From the NCBI RefSeq assembly GCF_001908105.1, contig NZ_MKGQ01000001.1, positions 230,130 through 284,889 of the forward strand: a stretch of 54,760 nucleotides of DNA, read 5' to 3'. The position numbers were made by a program, and so were the translations under genes. Below the pieces are notes generated by a model. The model did no database searches. It was not told the origin of the DNA and saw nothing but the letters and a program-made list of their open reading frames with translations. Shown one piece after another: positions 26,676-36,853 of the stretch. The stretch comes from Xenorhabdus eapokensis (GTDB lineage Bacteria > Pseudomonadota > Gammaproteobacteria > Enterobacterales > Enterobacteriaceae). Position 1 is the first letter of the stretch. Every line of letters starts with the position of its first letter.

Positions 26676-26734
26676 TAAAATAGCCTCGGTTGGGTGATTC
26701 CATACACACACAACACACCCCCAACCCATGGTGT

Positions 26735-26942
26735 TGTTATGTGTCTATGGTCTTGCCAACCGATTGATCCCCGTAATCTTTCAAGTTACCACTTTGTTAA
26801 TTGTCGCTTGAAATATAACGGAGCATAAAAACCCTGATGCTATTAGGTTCTTTAGGTATTCGTACCACGTTTTACTTTAAACGAGTATGTTGATACGAAT
26901 TTTCCAGAGGTTTTCTGGAACAGGCTACTCCCCAATGACTGC
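26735..26942 (-). promoter_or_regulatory. yybP-ykoY Mn2+ riboswitch in the mntP leader
   Basis: On the minus strand the leader contains the conserved TTGGGGAGTAGCC at its 5' end (from about 26938), ATCAACATACTCG about 45 bases later, and GGTTGGCAAGACC near the 3' end (about 26747-26763), in the order seen in the E. coli mntP and alx leaders. This class binds Mn2+ and raises expression of the exporter. End positions are approximate. Confidence 0.8.
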
Positions 26943-27007
26943 GATGGACAATATCATATTAAGCATAAAAGGCAAAAAATATTTTGCCATATTTAAAATA
27001 TGAAAAT

Positions 27008-27026
27008 GATAATGCTTATCGTTATC
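27008..27026. promoter_or_regulatory. Fur-box-like site upstream of the mntP riboswitch
   Basis: GATAATGCTTATCGTTATC matches 16 of 19 bases of the Fur consensus. It lies about 70 bases upstream of the riboswitch start and about 75 bases from the yobD stop, so it most likely belongs to the mntP promoter. E. coli mntP is reported to respond to Fur and MntR. Confidence 0.6.
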
Positions 27027-27099
27027 CATTTTGGGAGGGGAATAAGATCAATATGAATTATTGATCTTATTTAATTTATCTGGAGCTAAATAAGTGGAA

Positions 27100-27558
27100 T
27101 TATCTGTTATTGACAAGAAATTGATAAATTTTTTCTAAGTCATCCAGTTTCGTTACTGACAGGTAGATTTTATGCTGTCCCAAATCCATCATAAGAATGC
27201 CATCTTCAGATAAATTCATTGCGTTAATGCTTTCATAAGAAAAAAAACGGTTGGCATAATAAAAGCCCTGTTTTTTGAATATTAATTTTGGTGAGCGAAT
27301 ATAACCCAGATATAATGTCACCAGGATGATAAATAATAATAAATAGGTCGTGAACTGACTGCCATGTGATGTGACATTATTGTAAATAACAATGGCAATC
27401 AAAATGATAAATATTAGGGCATCAATTCGCTGTTTTCTTTTAAGTTTGATATTTAACAGCGTTTTTCCTTTGAGCTGATTGATAATAAATTCATCATAGA
27501 TCGCAAAGGCGAGCATCAAGATAATTAAAACTATTAGAACAATATCATTCAGACTCAT
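27100..27558 (-). CDS. yobD: YobD family membrane protein (DUF986)
   Basis: The 152 residues equal the length of E. coli YobD. Three membrane segments are visible (residues 5-24, 47-64, 68-86), followed by a C-terminal soluble part (FKKQGFYYANRFFSYESINAMNLSEDG). Function is unknown. It stands between manZ and mntP exactly as in E. coli, on the same strand, with a terminator-like hairpin separating it from manZ. Confidence 0.9.
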   Translation of the reverse strand: MSLNDIVLIVLIILMLAFAIYDEFIINQLKGKTLLNIKLKRKQRIDALIFIILIAIVIYNNVTSHGSQFTTYLLLFIILVTLYLGYIRSPKLIFKKQGFYYANRFFSYESINAMNLSEDGILMMDLGQHKIYLSVTKLDDLEKIYQFLVNNR

Positions 27559-27619
27559 TGTTAATCCCTGGTTTCATATTACGTGGAAAATTTATAGTAT
27601 ATTTGCTGTTGAATAACGA

Positions 27620-27642
27620 AAGGGGGAGGTAAAACCTCCCCT
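27620..27642 (-). terminator. hairpin after manZ
   Basis: AGGGGGAGGT (27621-27630) pairs with ACCTCCCCT (27634-27642) with a tight A-rich loop. On the man strand it is followed by CTTTCGTT. It may end the manXYZ transcript before yobD or only reduce read-through. Confidence 0.55.
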
Positions 27643-27672
27643 AAACATTCCAATCAGGCAGGAATATCGGAT

Positions 27673-28521
27673 CTAGCCAAGGAAACCAAAACGGAAACCG
27701 ACGATCCCCAGCACGAAAAAGCCGATGATAATCCATAACGGATTGACTTTCTTCCGCAGTAGCCACATACAGCCAAATGTTAACAACAATGGCATCAGGC
27801 CGGGCATTAATTGGTCAAGGATAGTTTGAACCGTCGTCACTTTCATCTCACCTGTGACTGGATCAGGAACTTCAGAAACCACAAGCGGAATATTCACTTT
27901 GGTCCATTTATTGACCAGTGCGCCCATGACAAACAAGCCAAGAATTGACGCTCCTTCCGTCATTTTCTGCAAGAAGCCACCACCCATATCTTTAACGATA
28001 TCCAATCCTTTTTTGTAGCCATAAGCCACACCCAAGTAACGGGTAAGTAATCGCACTAAATTAAACAGGAGGAAAAACAGAATAGGGCCTAACAGACTGC
28101 CACTCATGGCAATACCTGCACCCAGAGCAGCGAATACCGGACGAACAGTGCCCCAGAAAATAGGATCACCTACACCCGCCAAAGGTCCCATCAAACCCAC
28201 TTTGATACCGTTGATAGCCCCGTCATCAATTTCAGCCCCATTGGCCCGTTGCTCCTCCATTGCCATGGTGACACCAAGAATAGGCGCTGCAACATAAGGA
28301 TGGGTATTAAAAAATTCCATATGTCGTTTAAGCGCTTGCCTCCTTTCTTCGGTATTCTCCGGATACAGACGACGAATGGCAGGTATCATTGAGAAGCAGA
28401 AGCCGAGTGCCTGCATACGCTCAAAATTCCATGATCCTTGAAAGAGGTTAGAACGGAGGAATACACCACGAATATCGCTTTGTGTCAGCTTTTTCTGACC
28501 CATATTTGTTGCCTCTGACAT
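27673..28521 (-). CDS. manZ: PTS mannose permease subunit IID (ManZ)
   Basis: ManZ is the IID membrane subunit of the mannose/glucosamine phosphotransferase system. The 282-residue protein has the family start (KKLTQSDIRGVFLRSNLFQGSWNFERMQ), the signature GLMGPLAGVGDPIFWGTVRP near residue 105 and a final membrane segment LWIIIGFFVLGIVGFRFGFLG. It follows manY by 13 bases and forms the membrane channel with ManY. Confidence 0.96.
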   Translation of the reverse strand: MSEATNMGQKKLTQSDIRGVFLRSNLFQGSWNFERMQALGFCFSMIPAIRRLYPENTEERRQALKRHMEFFNTHPYVAAPILGVTMAMEEQRANGAEIDDGAINGIKVGLMGPLAGVGDPIFWGTVRPVFAALGAGIAMSGSLLGPILFFLLFNLVRLLTRYLGVAYGYKKGLDIVKDMGGGFLQKMTEGASILGLFVMGALVNKWTKVNIPLVVSEVPDPVTGEMKVTTVQTILDQLMPGLMPLLLTFGCMWLLRKKVNPLWIIIGFFVLGIVGFRFGFLG

Positions 28522-28534
28522 GTTGTTTATCCTC

Positions 28535-29335
28535 TTAATCTAATTCGTTATCAAGGTCGTTTGGGGTATTACCAGCATGGGCGGCGGCCTGTGATTGATT
28601 GTATTTTGGACTAAGCTGGATATACAGGATTGCCATGACAATACCAATCACACCTAATGCAACAAGGTTGAAGTTAGTAAAGGCCGCCGTTACGAAACCA
28701 AGGTAGAAGAATGGCATCAGATAGCCTGCGCGCATCATGTTAATCACCATTGCATAACCGACAACCACGATCATACCGCCGGCGATATTCAGGCCACTGG
28801 TGACCACTTGTGGAATAGAATTCAACATATGCTGAACTTCAGAAGTCCCTACTGATAAAGCAACAACCAGGGCAGGGATGGCGATTCGCATAGCCTGAAG
28901 CAGCAACGCTAAAACGTGAAGGACACTAATTGCACGAAGATTGCCGTTTTCTGCGGCTTTGTCTGCTGCGTGTTGGAAACCAACAGTTAAAGTACGAACG
29001 ATAATAGTCAGAACCTGGCCTGCTGCTGCCAGTGGAATAGCCAGTGCGATACCGGCACCGACATCTTGCCCACCTGCGATAACCAGGATGGTTGAAATGA
29101 TGGAAGCCAATGCGGCATCGGGGGCGACTGCTGCACCGATATTCATCCAGCCAAGGGCAATCATTTCCAGTGTACCACCGATGATAATGCCGGTTTTCAT
29201 ATCGCCAAGCACTAAGCCGATTAATGTACAAGCAACTAATGGCCGGTGAAATTGAAATTCATCAAGAATTGAATCCATACCTGCGATACAGGCAACGATG
29301 AATATCAACCCAAGTTGAACAACGGTAATTTCCAT
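28535..29335 (-). CDS. manY: PTS mannose permease subunit IIC (ManY)
   Basis: ManY is the IIC membrane subunit of the mannose-family PTS and also serves as a known phage lambda DNA-entry factor in E. coli. The 266 residues include GMDSILDEFQFHRPLVACTL near residue 18, GGTLEMIALGWMNIGAAVAPD and about six or more hydrophobic segments. Second gene of manXYZ, with an 83-base gap after manX and 13 bases before manZ. Confidence 0.96.
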   Translation of the reverse strand: MEITVVQLGLIFIVACIAGMDSILDEFQFHRPLVACTLIGLVLGDMKTGIIIGGTLEMIALGWMNIGAAVAPDAALASIISTILVIAGGQDVGAGIALAIPLAAAGQVLTIIVRTLTVGFQHAADKAAENGNLRAISVLHVLALLLQAMRIAIPALVVALSVGTSEVQHMLNSIPQVVTSGLNIAGGMIVVVGYAMVINMMRAGYLMPFFYLGFVTAAFTNFNLVALGVIGIVMAILYIQLSPKYNQSQAAAHAGNTPNDLDNELD

Positions 29336-29418
29336 TGTTTTTCTCCTGTAACCAAATGTAATTTGGTAAGAATTTTGTTATTGAGTAATGGTTAATAAAA
29401 TGACATCGGTTTTTATGG

Positions 29419-30390
29419 TTAAGCTTTTTTCAGCAGATCCATCATGTTCAAACGGCTATCACTGGCAACCTTACGAGCTTCCAGCTCTATGCCACGAGAG
29501 TTCAGTTTTTCAAAGGCTTCAATGTCAGTTTTATCAACAGAAATTGCGTTGTTAATCTGGGTTTTTCCTTGACGGAAAGCCATACCACCGATATTTACGG
29601 ATTCGATAGCGACACCACCTTCGACAATACGCAGGACATCTGTTGGGTTGGTGAAGAGCAACATGACGCGTTCGTTAGCGTATTTGGGGTTGTTATAAAC
29701 CCGAACGCATTTAGCAACGTCTATGACATGAGCGCTAACGCCAGGAGGTGCGACTTGTTTCAACAAGGTAGAACGCACCGTATCCTGGGCAACTTCATCA
29801 CTGACGACAATGATACGCTTGACGTTCGTTTCTTTCGTCCAGCGGGTCGCTACCTGGCCGTGGATAAGGCGGTCATCAATACGTGCGAGCGCTATTTTCA
29901 TATGGCCGCCCGCAGACGTTGTTGAAGTTGCTGGAACAGGTATAGCGGTAGGGGCTGGTTTAACCGGTTCAGGTTTGGCAGGCTCTTCATCTTGTTTTGC
30001 TTTAAGGGCTCGAATGCCTTCTTTGCCGGTTTCCAGTGCGACAGCAACCAGCTCTTCCATGGTTGGATCATCATCCCGACACATGAAAGCTTCAACCAGC
30101 ATCGGAACATTGACACCAGTGACGATTTCGTAGTTGTCTTTATCAACCACGATGCGGTTTGCAGCATTGAATGGACTACCACCCCAGGTATCGACAAAAA
30201 ACAGCACGCCTTGTTCTGTATCAAGCGATTTCAGCTTTTGGTTGTATTTCTCGAATAACGTATCAGCATTTTCACCGGGCACAAAGTCGATATAAGAAAC
30301 ATTTTCCTGCTCCCCAATCAACATCTCTGTGGTATGAAGCAACTGTTCTGCCGCCGCCCCGTGTGTGCCAATCATAATGGCTATACTCAC
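29419..30390 (-). CDS. manX: PTS mannose-specific IIAB component (ManX)
   Basis: ManX passes phosphate from HPr to incoming mannose, glucose, glucosamine or related sugars. It joins a IIA domain (residues 1-130; phospho-His in MIGTHGAAAEQ near residue 9) through an Ala/Pro-rich linker (about 140-160) to a IIB domain (ARIDDRLIHGQVATRWTKE, phospho-His near residue 175). A longer frame reaches 30429, but the E. coli N-terminus and an AAAGGGG site match the GTG at 30390, giving 323 residues as in E. coli. Known regulation by Mlc, CRP and SgrS was not traceable here. Confidence 0.95.
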   Translation of the reverse strand: MSIAIMIGTHGAAAEQLLHTTEMLIGEQENVSYIDFVPGENADTLFEKYNQKLKSLDTEQGVLFFVDTWGGSPFNAANRIVVDKDNYEIVTGVNVPMLVEAFMCRDDDPTMEELVAVALETGKEGIRALKAKQDEEPAKPEPVKPAPTAIPVPATSTTSAGGHMKIALARIDDRLIHGQVATRWTKETNVKRIIVVSDEVAQDTVRSTLLKQVAPPGVSAHVIDVAKCVRVYNNPKYANERVMLLFTNPTDVLRIVEGGVAIESVNIGGMAFRQGKTQINNAISVDKTDIEAFEKLNSRGIELEARKVASDSRLNMMDLLKKA

Positions 30391-30901
30391 TTGTTTACCC
30401 CTTTCTATAACAATTGAATTCAGAACCACTGCAAGTTCACACTCAAGATTTCTAATGTATTGAATCTCCTATCAATCAATAGGATAGTCGTGAACATAAA
30501 ACGGTCATGGTTTTATCTTCTGTTACATAAGAAAATATGTCATTAGATTATCATTAGCAGCCTTCAAGAAAATTGCTATCAGTCAGAAAAATTAAGACAG
30601 ACTGTTTTGATAGGTTAAAACAATATTTTATTCCTAAAAATAAAAATAACTCATTTTAAAATTCTAATTATTTCTTATAATTTGGCGTTTATTTTTGTTT
30701 CCGGTAACATTTTCTTAATTTTCTTATAAAAAAATTGTGATGTTTTTACCGTAAAATGGGAAATAATGTGCTTTAGTCACTCGTTTCAGCCAAAAAAATA
30801 TCCCTACCAAATGGCAGGGATACTATTTCAGCTAAAATTTAAATGTAGAAAAAACAGGCAGAACCATCGCTCACTGTATAATAAGTGAACAATTCATTGT
30901 G
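30391..30901. other. intergenic region manX / sdaA
   Basis: About 510 bases. It contains the manX promoter region on the right side of that gene, strongly AT-rich between 30520 and 30760, and the sdaA terminator at 30792-30824. I found no convincing small gene or clear CRP site. Confidence 0.45.
30792..30824 (-). terminator. terminator after sdaA
   Basis: On the minus strand GTATCCCT pairs with AGGGATA across a short loop and is followed by seven T residues, about 80 bases past the sdaA stop. Confidence 0.8.
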
Positions 30902-32266
30902 TTAGTCACATTGAACTTTTATCGCCAAACCACCGCGTGAAGTTTCACGGTATTTTGCGTTCATATCTTTGCCCGTTTCGTACATGGTCTCAATTACTTT
31001 ATCGAGAGAAACACGAGGTTCACTGGTACGGCGGAGTGCCATACGGGCAGCATTGATCGCTTTAACTGATGCAATAGCATTACGTTCAATACAAGGAACT
31101 TGCACCTGGCCGGCTACAGGGTCACAAGTCAAGCCGAGGTTATGTTCCATGCCAATTTCTGCTGCGATACAAACCTGCTCAGGGCTTGCGCCGAGTAGCT
31201 CGGCAATGCCGGCTGCCGCCATAGAACAGGCAACCCCAACTTCCCCCTGACAACCAACTTCAGCACCCGAAATAGAGGCATTCATCTTATATAAGATGCC
31301 GATTGCACCGGAAGCCAGAAAATAACGGGTGTACAGTTCTGGTGTCACAGGTTCAATGCAATGGTTGTAATAAGCCAAAACGGCAGGGACGATACCACAT
31401 GCGCCATTGGTTGGTGCTGTAACAACACGGCCACCGGCAGCATTTTCTTCATTGACGGCCAACGCAAACATATTGATTAAATCAACGACATTCATTGGGT
31501 CATTAGATAATTTGTTTGACGATGTCAGCATACGGTGTAACGCTGCTGCACGGCGAGGAACGCGTAGTGGGCCTGGTAAAACCCCTTCTGTGTTCAGGCC
31601 ACGCTCAATGCAGGCTTGCATGGTTGCCCAGACATCTGCGAAATACTCAGCAATTTCTTCTTGGCTGTGTAAATCCAATTCATTTTTCATCATCAGGCCA
31701 GAAACCGATAAGCCTGTTTTATTACAGTTCATCAGCAGTTCAGCCGCAGAGCTGTAAGGATAAGAAACAGGTTTGGAATCCTGGGATGGCTTGCCAAAAT
31801 GCTCTTCATCAACAATAAAACCACCACCGATAGAGTAGTAGGTTTTGCTGTAAACTTTTTCGTCACCGGCGAACGCATGAATTTGCATGCCATTTTCGTG
31901 CAGTGAGAGGTTATCGCTACGGAAGTTCATACCGCCATCGCGAGGAAAATCGACTTCGTGTAAACCATTTGCCAGCGGCAAACGCTCAGTTTGCTCAACA
32001 TCACGAATAAAACCAGGGATTGAATCAATATCAACGGTTGCCGGCATATTACCTGCCAGCCCCATGATGATAGCAATATCCGTATGGTGACCTTTCCCGG
32101 TTAATGAAAGTGAGCCGTATACATCAACAGCTACACGCGTGATAGAGGACATTACCCCCTGGTTTACAAGATCATCGACAAATTGTTTGCCTGCTTTCAT
32201 AGGACCAACAGTATGAGAGCTGGATGGGCCAATACCCACCTTAAACATGTCGAAAACGCTAATCAC
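30902..32266 (-). CDS. sdaA: L-serine dehydratase SdaA
   Basis: SdaA converts L-serine to pyruvate and ammonia with a [4Fe-4S] cluster. The 454 residues match E. coli SdaA (454). Seen are the start MFKVGIGPSSSHTVGPM, the TAPTNGACGIVPAVLAYY block and cluster cysteines in GCQGEVGVACSMAAAG, CIAAEIGMEHNLGLTCDPVAG and the middle of the chain. It stands alone, ending at its own terminator, downstream of the pabB-nudL pair on the same strand (167-base gap). Confidence 0.97.
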   Translation of the reverse strand: MISVFDMFKVGIGPSSSHTVGPMKAGKQFVDDLVNQGVMSSITRVAVDVYGSLSLTGKGHHTDIAIIMGLAGNMPATVDIDSIPGFIRDVEQTERLPLANGLHEVDFPRDGGMNFRSDNLSLHENGMQIHAFAGDEKVYSKTYYSIGGGFIVDEEHFGKPSQDSKPVSYPYSSAAELLMNCNKTGLSVSGLMMKNELDLHSQEEIAEYFADVWATMQACIERGLNTEGVLPGPLRVPRRAAALHRMLTSSNKLSNDPMNVVDLINMFALAVNEENAAGGRVVTAPTNGACGIVPAVLAYYNHCIEPVTPELYTRYFLASGAIGILYKMNASISGAEVGCQGEVGVACSMAAAGIAELLGASPEQVCIAAEIGMEHNLGLTCDPVAGQVQVPCIERNAIASVKAINAARMALRRTSEPRVSLDKVIETMYETGKDMNAKYRETSRGGLAIKVQCD

Positions 32267-32433
32267 GCCAGACTCCTTTAAAGAAGAGAGATATAGTTAT
32301 TTATATAAAGCGCGCTACTTTACTGTTATTTGGTAGTGTTGATAAAGGAGTTTACAGTTTTTTTTTAATTATAATAGCAATTGATATGATTATGGATAAG
32401 TAATGCACAGTTTTGTGGCGTTTTGTGTTCAAT

Positions 32434-33003
32434 TTAGGGCGTTTTTTGCACTTGCTGTGCTAAACGATAAATAATGGCTGCGGTTAATCCCCAAATCATG
32501 TGCTCTTGGTGCCAATAAAAATAGACTCGGCGCGGTTGATTGCGGCGTTTTATATCCAGATACCGATAATGGGGGAGGGAAAGTGTATCAATCAGCGGAA
32601 TTTCAAAAATGCTTGCTACTTCTGCTGGATTAGTTCGAAAGGAGACGGGGTTGGCAACTAACCCAATAACTGGAGTGACGCGGTAACCGCCAATGCTATC
32701 CAAGGGGGCTAATTGCCCCAGTATTTGCACTTTATCTTGCGGTAGGCTGACTTCTTCTTCTGCCTCCCGCAAGGCGGTGGCAATGAGAGAAGCGTCTTCA
32801 GGATCTGCCACTCCGCCCGGAAAAGCAATTTGCCCTGAGTGGGAACGGAGGCTTGCGGCGCGTTGGGTGAATAACAGCGTTGGTTCTGGCTTACATATAA
32901 TCGGCAATAATACCGCCGCATTCCGTTGATTGCTGGCTAAATGTGCTGGTCGTGCAGGAAGCTGCAATTGAAACCGATGAATGAAGTCAGAGAGCGATGT
33001 CAT
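32434..33003 (-). CDS. nudL: Nudix hydrolase NudL (CoA diphosphatase-like)
   Basis: The 189-residue Nudix protein has the UPF0035/CoA-pyrophosphatase signature LRSHSGQIAFPGGVADPEDA followed by the Nudix box ATALREAEEEVSL near residue 85. Relatives cleave CoA to phosphopantetheine and 3',5'-ADP; in E. coli NudL the exact substrate is not settled. Its start overlaps the end of pabB by 4 bases, as in E. coli, so the two are coupled. Confidence 0.93.
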   Translation of the reverse strand: MTSLSDFIHRFQLQLPARPAHLASNQRNAAVLLPIICKPEPTLLFTQRAASLRSHSGQIAFPGGVADPEDASLIATALREAEEEVSLPQDKVQILGQLAPLDSIGGYRVTPVIGLVANPVSFRTNPAEVASIFEIPLIDTLSLPHYRYLDIKRRNQPRRVYFYWHQEHMIWGLTAAIIYRLAQQVQKTP

Positions 33004-34370
33004 GGTATAGATAGTTCCCCTAATTGAGGTAAGATCCGTCCGAGTTTATCAAATGTTTCCTGGTATTCTTTTTCAGCGATGCTATCTGCGACGATACCAC
33101 CCCCTGCCCAACAGTAAATTTTTCCTTTTTCTGTCAGTAAGGTACGAATAGTAATATTGCTATCCATTGTACCGCAGAAACTAATATAGCCAACCGCACC
33201 ACAATATCCATGCCTGCGATGAGGCTCTAATTCTTCAATGATTTCCATAGCCCGGATTTTAGGGGCACCTGTAATTGATCCACCTGGAAAACAGGCACGC
33301 AGTAAATCTGTGGCGTGATATGTGTCGGGCAAGGTTGCCGTGATGGTACTAACCAAATGGTGTACGGCCGGAAAAGGTTCAACAACAAATAACTCAGGTA
33401 CTTTAACCGAGCCTGGTGTGGCCACTCGCCCAATGTCATTTCTCAGCAGGTCAACAATCATCAGGTTTTCCGCGCGATCTTTGCGTGAATTGGCTAATTT
33501 CTCTGCTTGCAATTGATCCTCTGCGGGATCTTGCAATCGGGGCAACGTTCCCTTTATTGGGCGCGTTTGAATGTGATGATCTTGCAAAAGAATAAAGCGT
33601 TCAGGTGAAACGCTGATAATACAGTGCTCAGGCAAGCGGATAAAAGCAGAAAAGGGAGCCTGGTTACTTTCATTGAGCTGGATAAATGCCTGCCATTCAT
33701 CTCCTGCATAATTGGCATGGAACCGTTGTGATAAATTGACCTGATAGCAATCTCCTTCTCGTAGGTAGCGATGGATTTGAGCAATTTTTTCGTGATATTG
33801 CTGGGCTGTCATATTGGATTGCCACGGACTGGTCAGGGAAAAACCTTCTTTCCGGTTTGCTCGCTGAGACTCTAACCATGTCAGCCGTTCGTCAATATTG
33901 TGGTAGCTCAGTAACGTCGCTTTTTGTAGCTGGTGGTCAATAATCAATCCCCAATCGTAAATCCCCATAGCCATATCAGGAAAATTCAGTTCATTGGTGG
34001 CTAATTCAGGTAACTTTTCGATACGTCGTCCGAGATCGTATCCCCATATACCTAATGCTCCCCCTTGAAAAGGGAGATCTGGATCAAACTGAGCCTCAAT
34101 ACCGCTGGTGTGAAGGTGCTCTTTTAATAGCAGGAAGGGATCTTTCTGAGAAAGAGAAACCTTCCCATTACGATTAATTTTGGTAGATGCGCCTTGGGTA
34201 ACAAGAGTGGTCACAGGTTCAGCGACGATAATATCAAATCGATTATGCGGATGTTTGGCGGTTCCAGAATGTAACAGCATGGCCCAAGGTAATGCTGAGA
34301 GGGGGGCGAAATAGTGAATGGCGAGATCAGGGGAATAGGGTAATTGTCGTTTTTGTAATGCAATTTTCAT
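33000..34370 (-). CDS. pabB: aminodeoxychorismate synthase component I PabB
   Basis: PabB makes 4-amino-4-deoxychorismate from chorismate with ammonia supplied by PabA, on the way to folate. Markers are SALPWAMLLHSG near residue 25, QGGALGIWGYDLGRR, the active-site Lys in RPIKGTLPR and the chorismate-binding GGSITGAPKIRAMEIIEELEP. A TTG could extend it to 34397, but the ATG at 34370 gives an N-terminus aligned with E. coli PabB and 456 residues (453 in E. coli). No clear ribosome binding site decides it. Coupled to nudL. Confidence 0.95.
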   Translation of the reverse strand: MKIALQKRQLPYSPDLAIHYFAPLSALPWAMLLHSGTAKHPHNRFDIIVAEPVTTLVTQGASTKINRNGKVSLSQKDPFLLLKEHLHTSGIEAQFDPDLPFQGGALGIWGYDLGRRIEKLPELATNELNFPDMAMGIYDWGLIIDHQLQKATLLSYHNIDERLTWLESQRANRKEGFSLTSPWQSNMTAQQYHEKIAQIHRYLREGDCYQVNLSQRFHANYAGDEWQAFIQLNESNQAPFSAFIRLPEHCIISVSPERFILLQDHHIQTRPIKGTLPRLQDPAEDQLQAEKLANSRKDRAENLMIVDLLRNDIGRVATPGSVKVPELFVVEPFPAVHHLVSTITATLPDTYHATDLLRACFPGGSITGAPKIRAMEIIEELEPHRRHGYCGAVGYISFCGTMDSNITIRTLLTEKGKIYCWAGGGIVADSIAEKEYQETFDKLGRILPQLGELSIP

Positions 34371-34519
34371 GACGGCATCAATATTGGTGTTTGGCAATCC
34401 ACAAGGAATAACATATTAATCCACGGAGATTATCACACAATCTCGCTCCTGACTTGAGATAAAACAGGCTATAATCGCTGTTTGCCAATAATTGTTATGT
34501 TTTGTCTGAGGTTATAACG

Positions 34520-34702
34520 ATGTTTTCAGGTATGCCAGTATTATCCCATGAAGAGCAGCAAGTTGCTGTAGAAAGGATCCATCAGCTCATTTCCGAAGGA
34601 ATGGGCAGTGGAGAAGCCATTGCTATGGTTGCTCAGGAATTGCGTGAAAAGCACCAGAATAATGAGCAGATCCATGTTTTATTTGAAGATGGTGAAAATT
34701 AG
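34520..34702 (+). CDS. yoaH: YoaH family protein (UPF0181)
   Basis: A 60-residue acidic protein with the family pattern [14 protein letters not shown]...[28 protein letters not shown]. Function unknown. GAGG lies eight bases before this ATG; an upstream TTG is less likely. It is divergent from pabB, as in E. coli. Confidence 0.92.
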   Translation: MFSGMPVLSHEEQQVAVERIHQLISEGMGSGEAIAMVAQELREKHQNNEQIHVLFEDGEN

Positions 34703-34803
34703 TCGCAACGTATTTTTAACAAAACTCACATAATTACTTTCTACTACATGTTAATTTATCACAACTTTTAATCCATACTATTTGGATGGTAATAGGAGGT
34801 AAT

Positions 34804-35175
34804 ATGAAGGCAAGTCAGTTTATTCGTCGTATTGGTTTATTGAGTGCAGGTATCCTGTTTTCTGTTGCGTTTACTGCAAACGCTGCTGAGAACGAGCATG
34901 TGGCGAAGTTTATTTCTTGTAAAAATTTAACCAAAGATCAAGTAGCAGCACAGATTAAGCAAGATTTCTTACAAAATCGAATTAATCACTGGGATAAGGA
35001 CAGAAAGCAATTAGGCACTGCAAAACCGATTGCGTGGGTAAATGTCAATGATATTACTGGGGATACGGACGCATTGCAGGTTCCACTTATCGTCCGAGGT
35101 ACGAAAAAAGATAAAAGTTACAATGTAACAATTGATTGTCAAAAAGAGACCATTAGTTATAGTGAAGTAAAGTGA
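34804..35175 (+). CDS. yebF: YebF family secreted protein
   Basis: The 123-residue protein has a signal peptide (hydrophobic GLLSAGILFSVAFTANAA) and a mature domain with two cysteines (SCKNLTK and IDCQKE), QNRINHWDKDRK and AWVNVNDITG, matching E. coli YebF and its cystatin-like/colicin M immunity fold. YebF is exported and in E. coli reaches the medium. Strong AGGAGGT precedes the ATG at 34804; an in-frame ATG 18 bases earlier is less likely. It ends at a terminator. Confidence 0.85.
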   Translation: MKASQFIRRIGLLSAGILFSVAFTANAAENEHVAKFISCKNLTKDQVAAQIKQDFLQNRINHWDKDRKQLGTAKPIAWVNVNDITGDTDALQVPLIVRGTKKDKSYNVTIDCQKETISYSEVK

Positions 35176-35220
35176 ATAAAAGTAAATAATTTGTCACGCT
35201 ATCTTTTCTTTAAATATGTA

Positions 35221-35251
35221 CGGGATACTGGGAAAGTATCCCGTTTTGTTT
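35221..35251 (+). terminator. terminator after yebF
   Basis: CGGGATACT (35221-35229) pairs with AGTATCCCG (35235-35243), then TTTTGTTT. Confidence 0.8.
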
Positions 35252-35260
35252 AAACAGTGA

Positions 35261-36223
<963 letters not shown>

Positions 36224-36247
36224 ATTTATTGGAAATAGTTAAGATGT

Positions 36248-36278
36248 AACCACCCGCAAAGGGTGGTTATCCTTTTTT
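36248..36278. terminator. terminator between pip and holE
   Basis: AACCACCC (36248-36255) pairs with GGGTGGTT (36261-36268), followed by ATCCTTTTTT for pip. It may serve the converging holE in part. Confidence 0.8.
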
Positions 36279-36287
36279 AGCATTCCT

Positions 36288-36518
36288 TCAACGACTTTTC
36301 GGTTCATAAGGCAGACGCGACAGTAATCTTGACTGCTGACGGTAGTGCTGTAAGCGTTGTTGGAAATAATCTCGCAAATGTGCAGGTTGTGATTGCTCAA
36401 CAGTGTCAGGTATGACAGGCATGTTATAACGCTCTTTAAAAGCAACACCGGATGCTGCTAAATCAACATTGACCTTATCCATCTCATCTTTAGATAATTT
36501 GGCTAAGTTATATTCCAT
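36288..36518 (-). CDS. holE: DNA polymerase III theta subunit HolE
   Basis: HolE binds the epsilon proofreading subunit in the DNA polymerase III core and stabilises it. The 76 residues equal E. coli HolE in length, with [30 protein letters not shown] and [11 protein letters not shown]. It lies next to the ftnA/yobA side as in E. coli. Confidence 0.96.
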   Translation of the reverse strand: MEYNLAKLSKDEMDKVNVDLAASGVAFKERYNMPVIPDTVEQSQPAHLRDYFQQRLQHYRQQSRLLSRLPYEPKSR

Positions 36519-36853
36519 TTTGACCTCTCTGAAAGCGCATTTTTAATTTCTCTAAAAGAAAATTAATAGACTCTTTTTTGTTTAGCAAGTTGTTTTAAAA
36601 AGAGCAAAAATACATCTAATAAATATAAATAATATCAATTCTCATTTTTATTAAAAATGTTTTTTTGAATGCAATATTTAATTAAATAAAACTGATTCTT
36701 ATTTTCTTGTAATTAATGAGATTTATTCTTGTTGAATATTGTAAATAAATCATTATTTATCAATAAATTATATATTTTTATTTTGTTTTTGTATTATGTG
36801 GTTTTAATTGGCATAATACGCAAAGTTTAATAATTTATTAGAAGGATTGGCCG
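36519..36853. promoter_or_regulatory. AT-rich ftnA upstream region with Fur-like half sites
   Basis: About 335 bases, extremely AT-rich. Several degenerate Fur-like segments occur: ATCAATTCTCATT (36634-36646), TGATTCTTATTTTC (36693-36706), TGAGATTTATTC (36717-36728) and AATCATTATTTATC (36748-36761). In E. coli, ftnA is silenced by H-NS over such DNA and Fur-Fe2+ relieves this by binding an extended upstream array. Equivalent control here is an inference; single matches are weak. Confidence 0.4.

Noticed and set aside
28941..29249. 102-codon plus-strand frame inside manY
   Set aside because: Shadow of manY, whose membrane-protein codon pattern on the other strand explains it.
30760..30790. 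CRP-like TGTGA and TGTGC motifs upstream of manX
   Set aside because: Second half-sites do not match with the required six-base spacing.
34371..34397. N-terminal extension of PabB from a TTG
   Set aside because: The ATG at 34370 aligns with the family start and no ribosome binding site supports the TTG.
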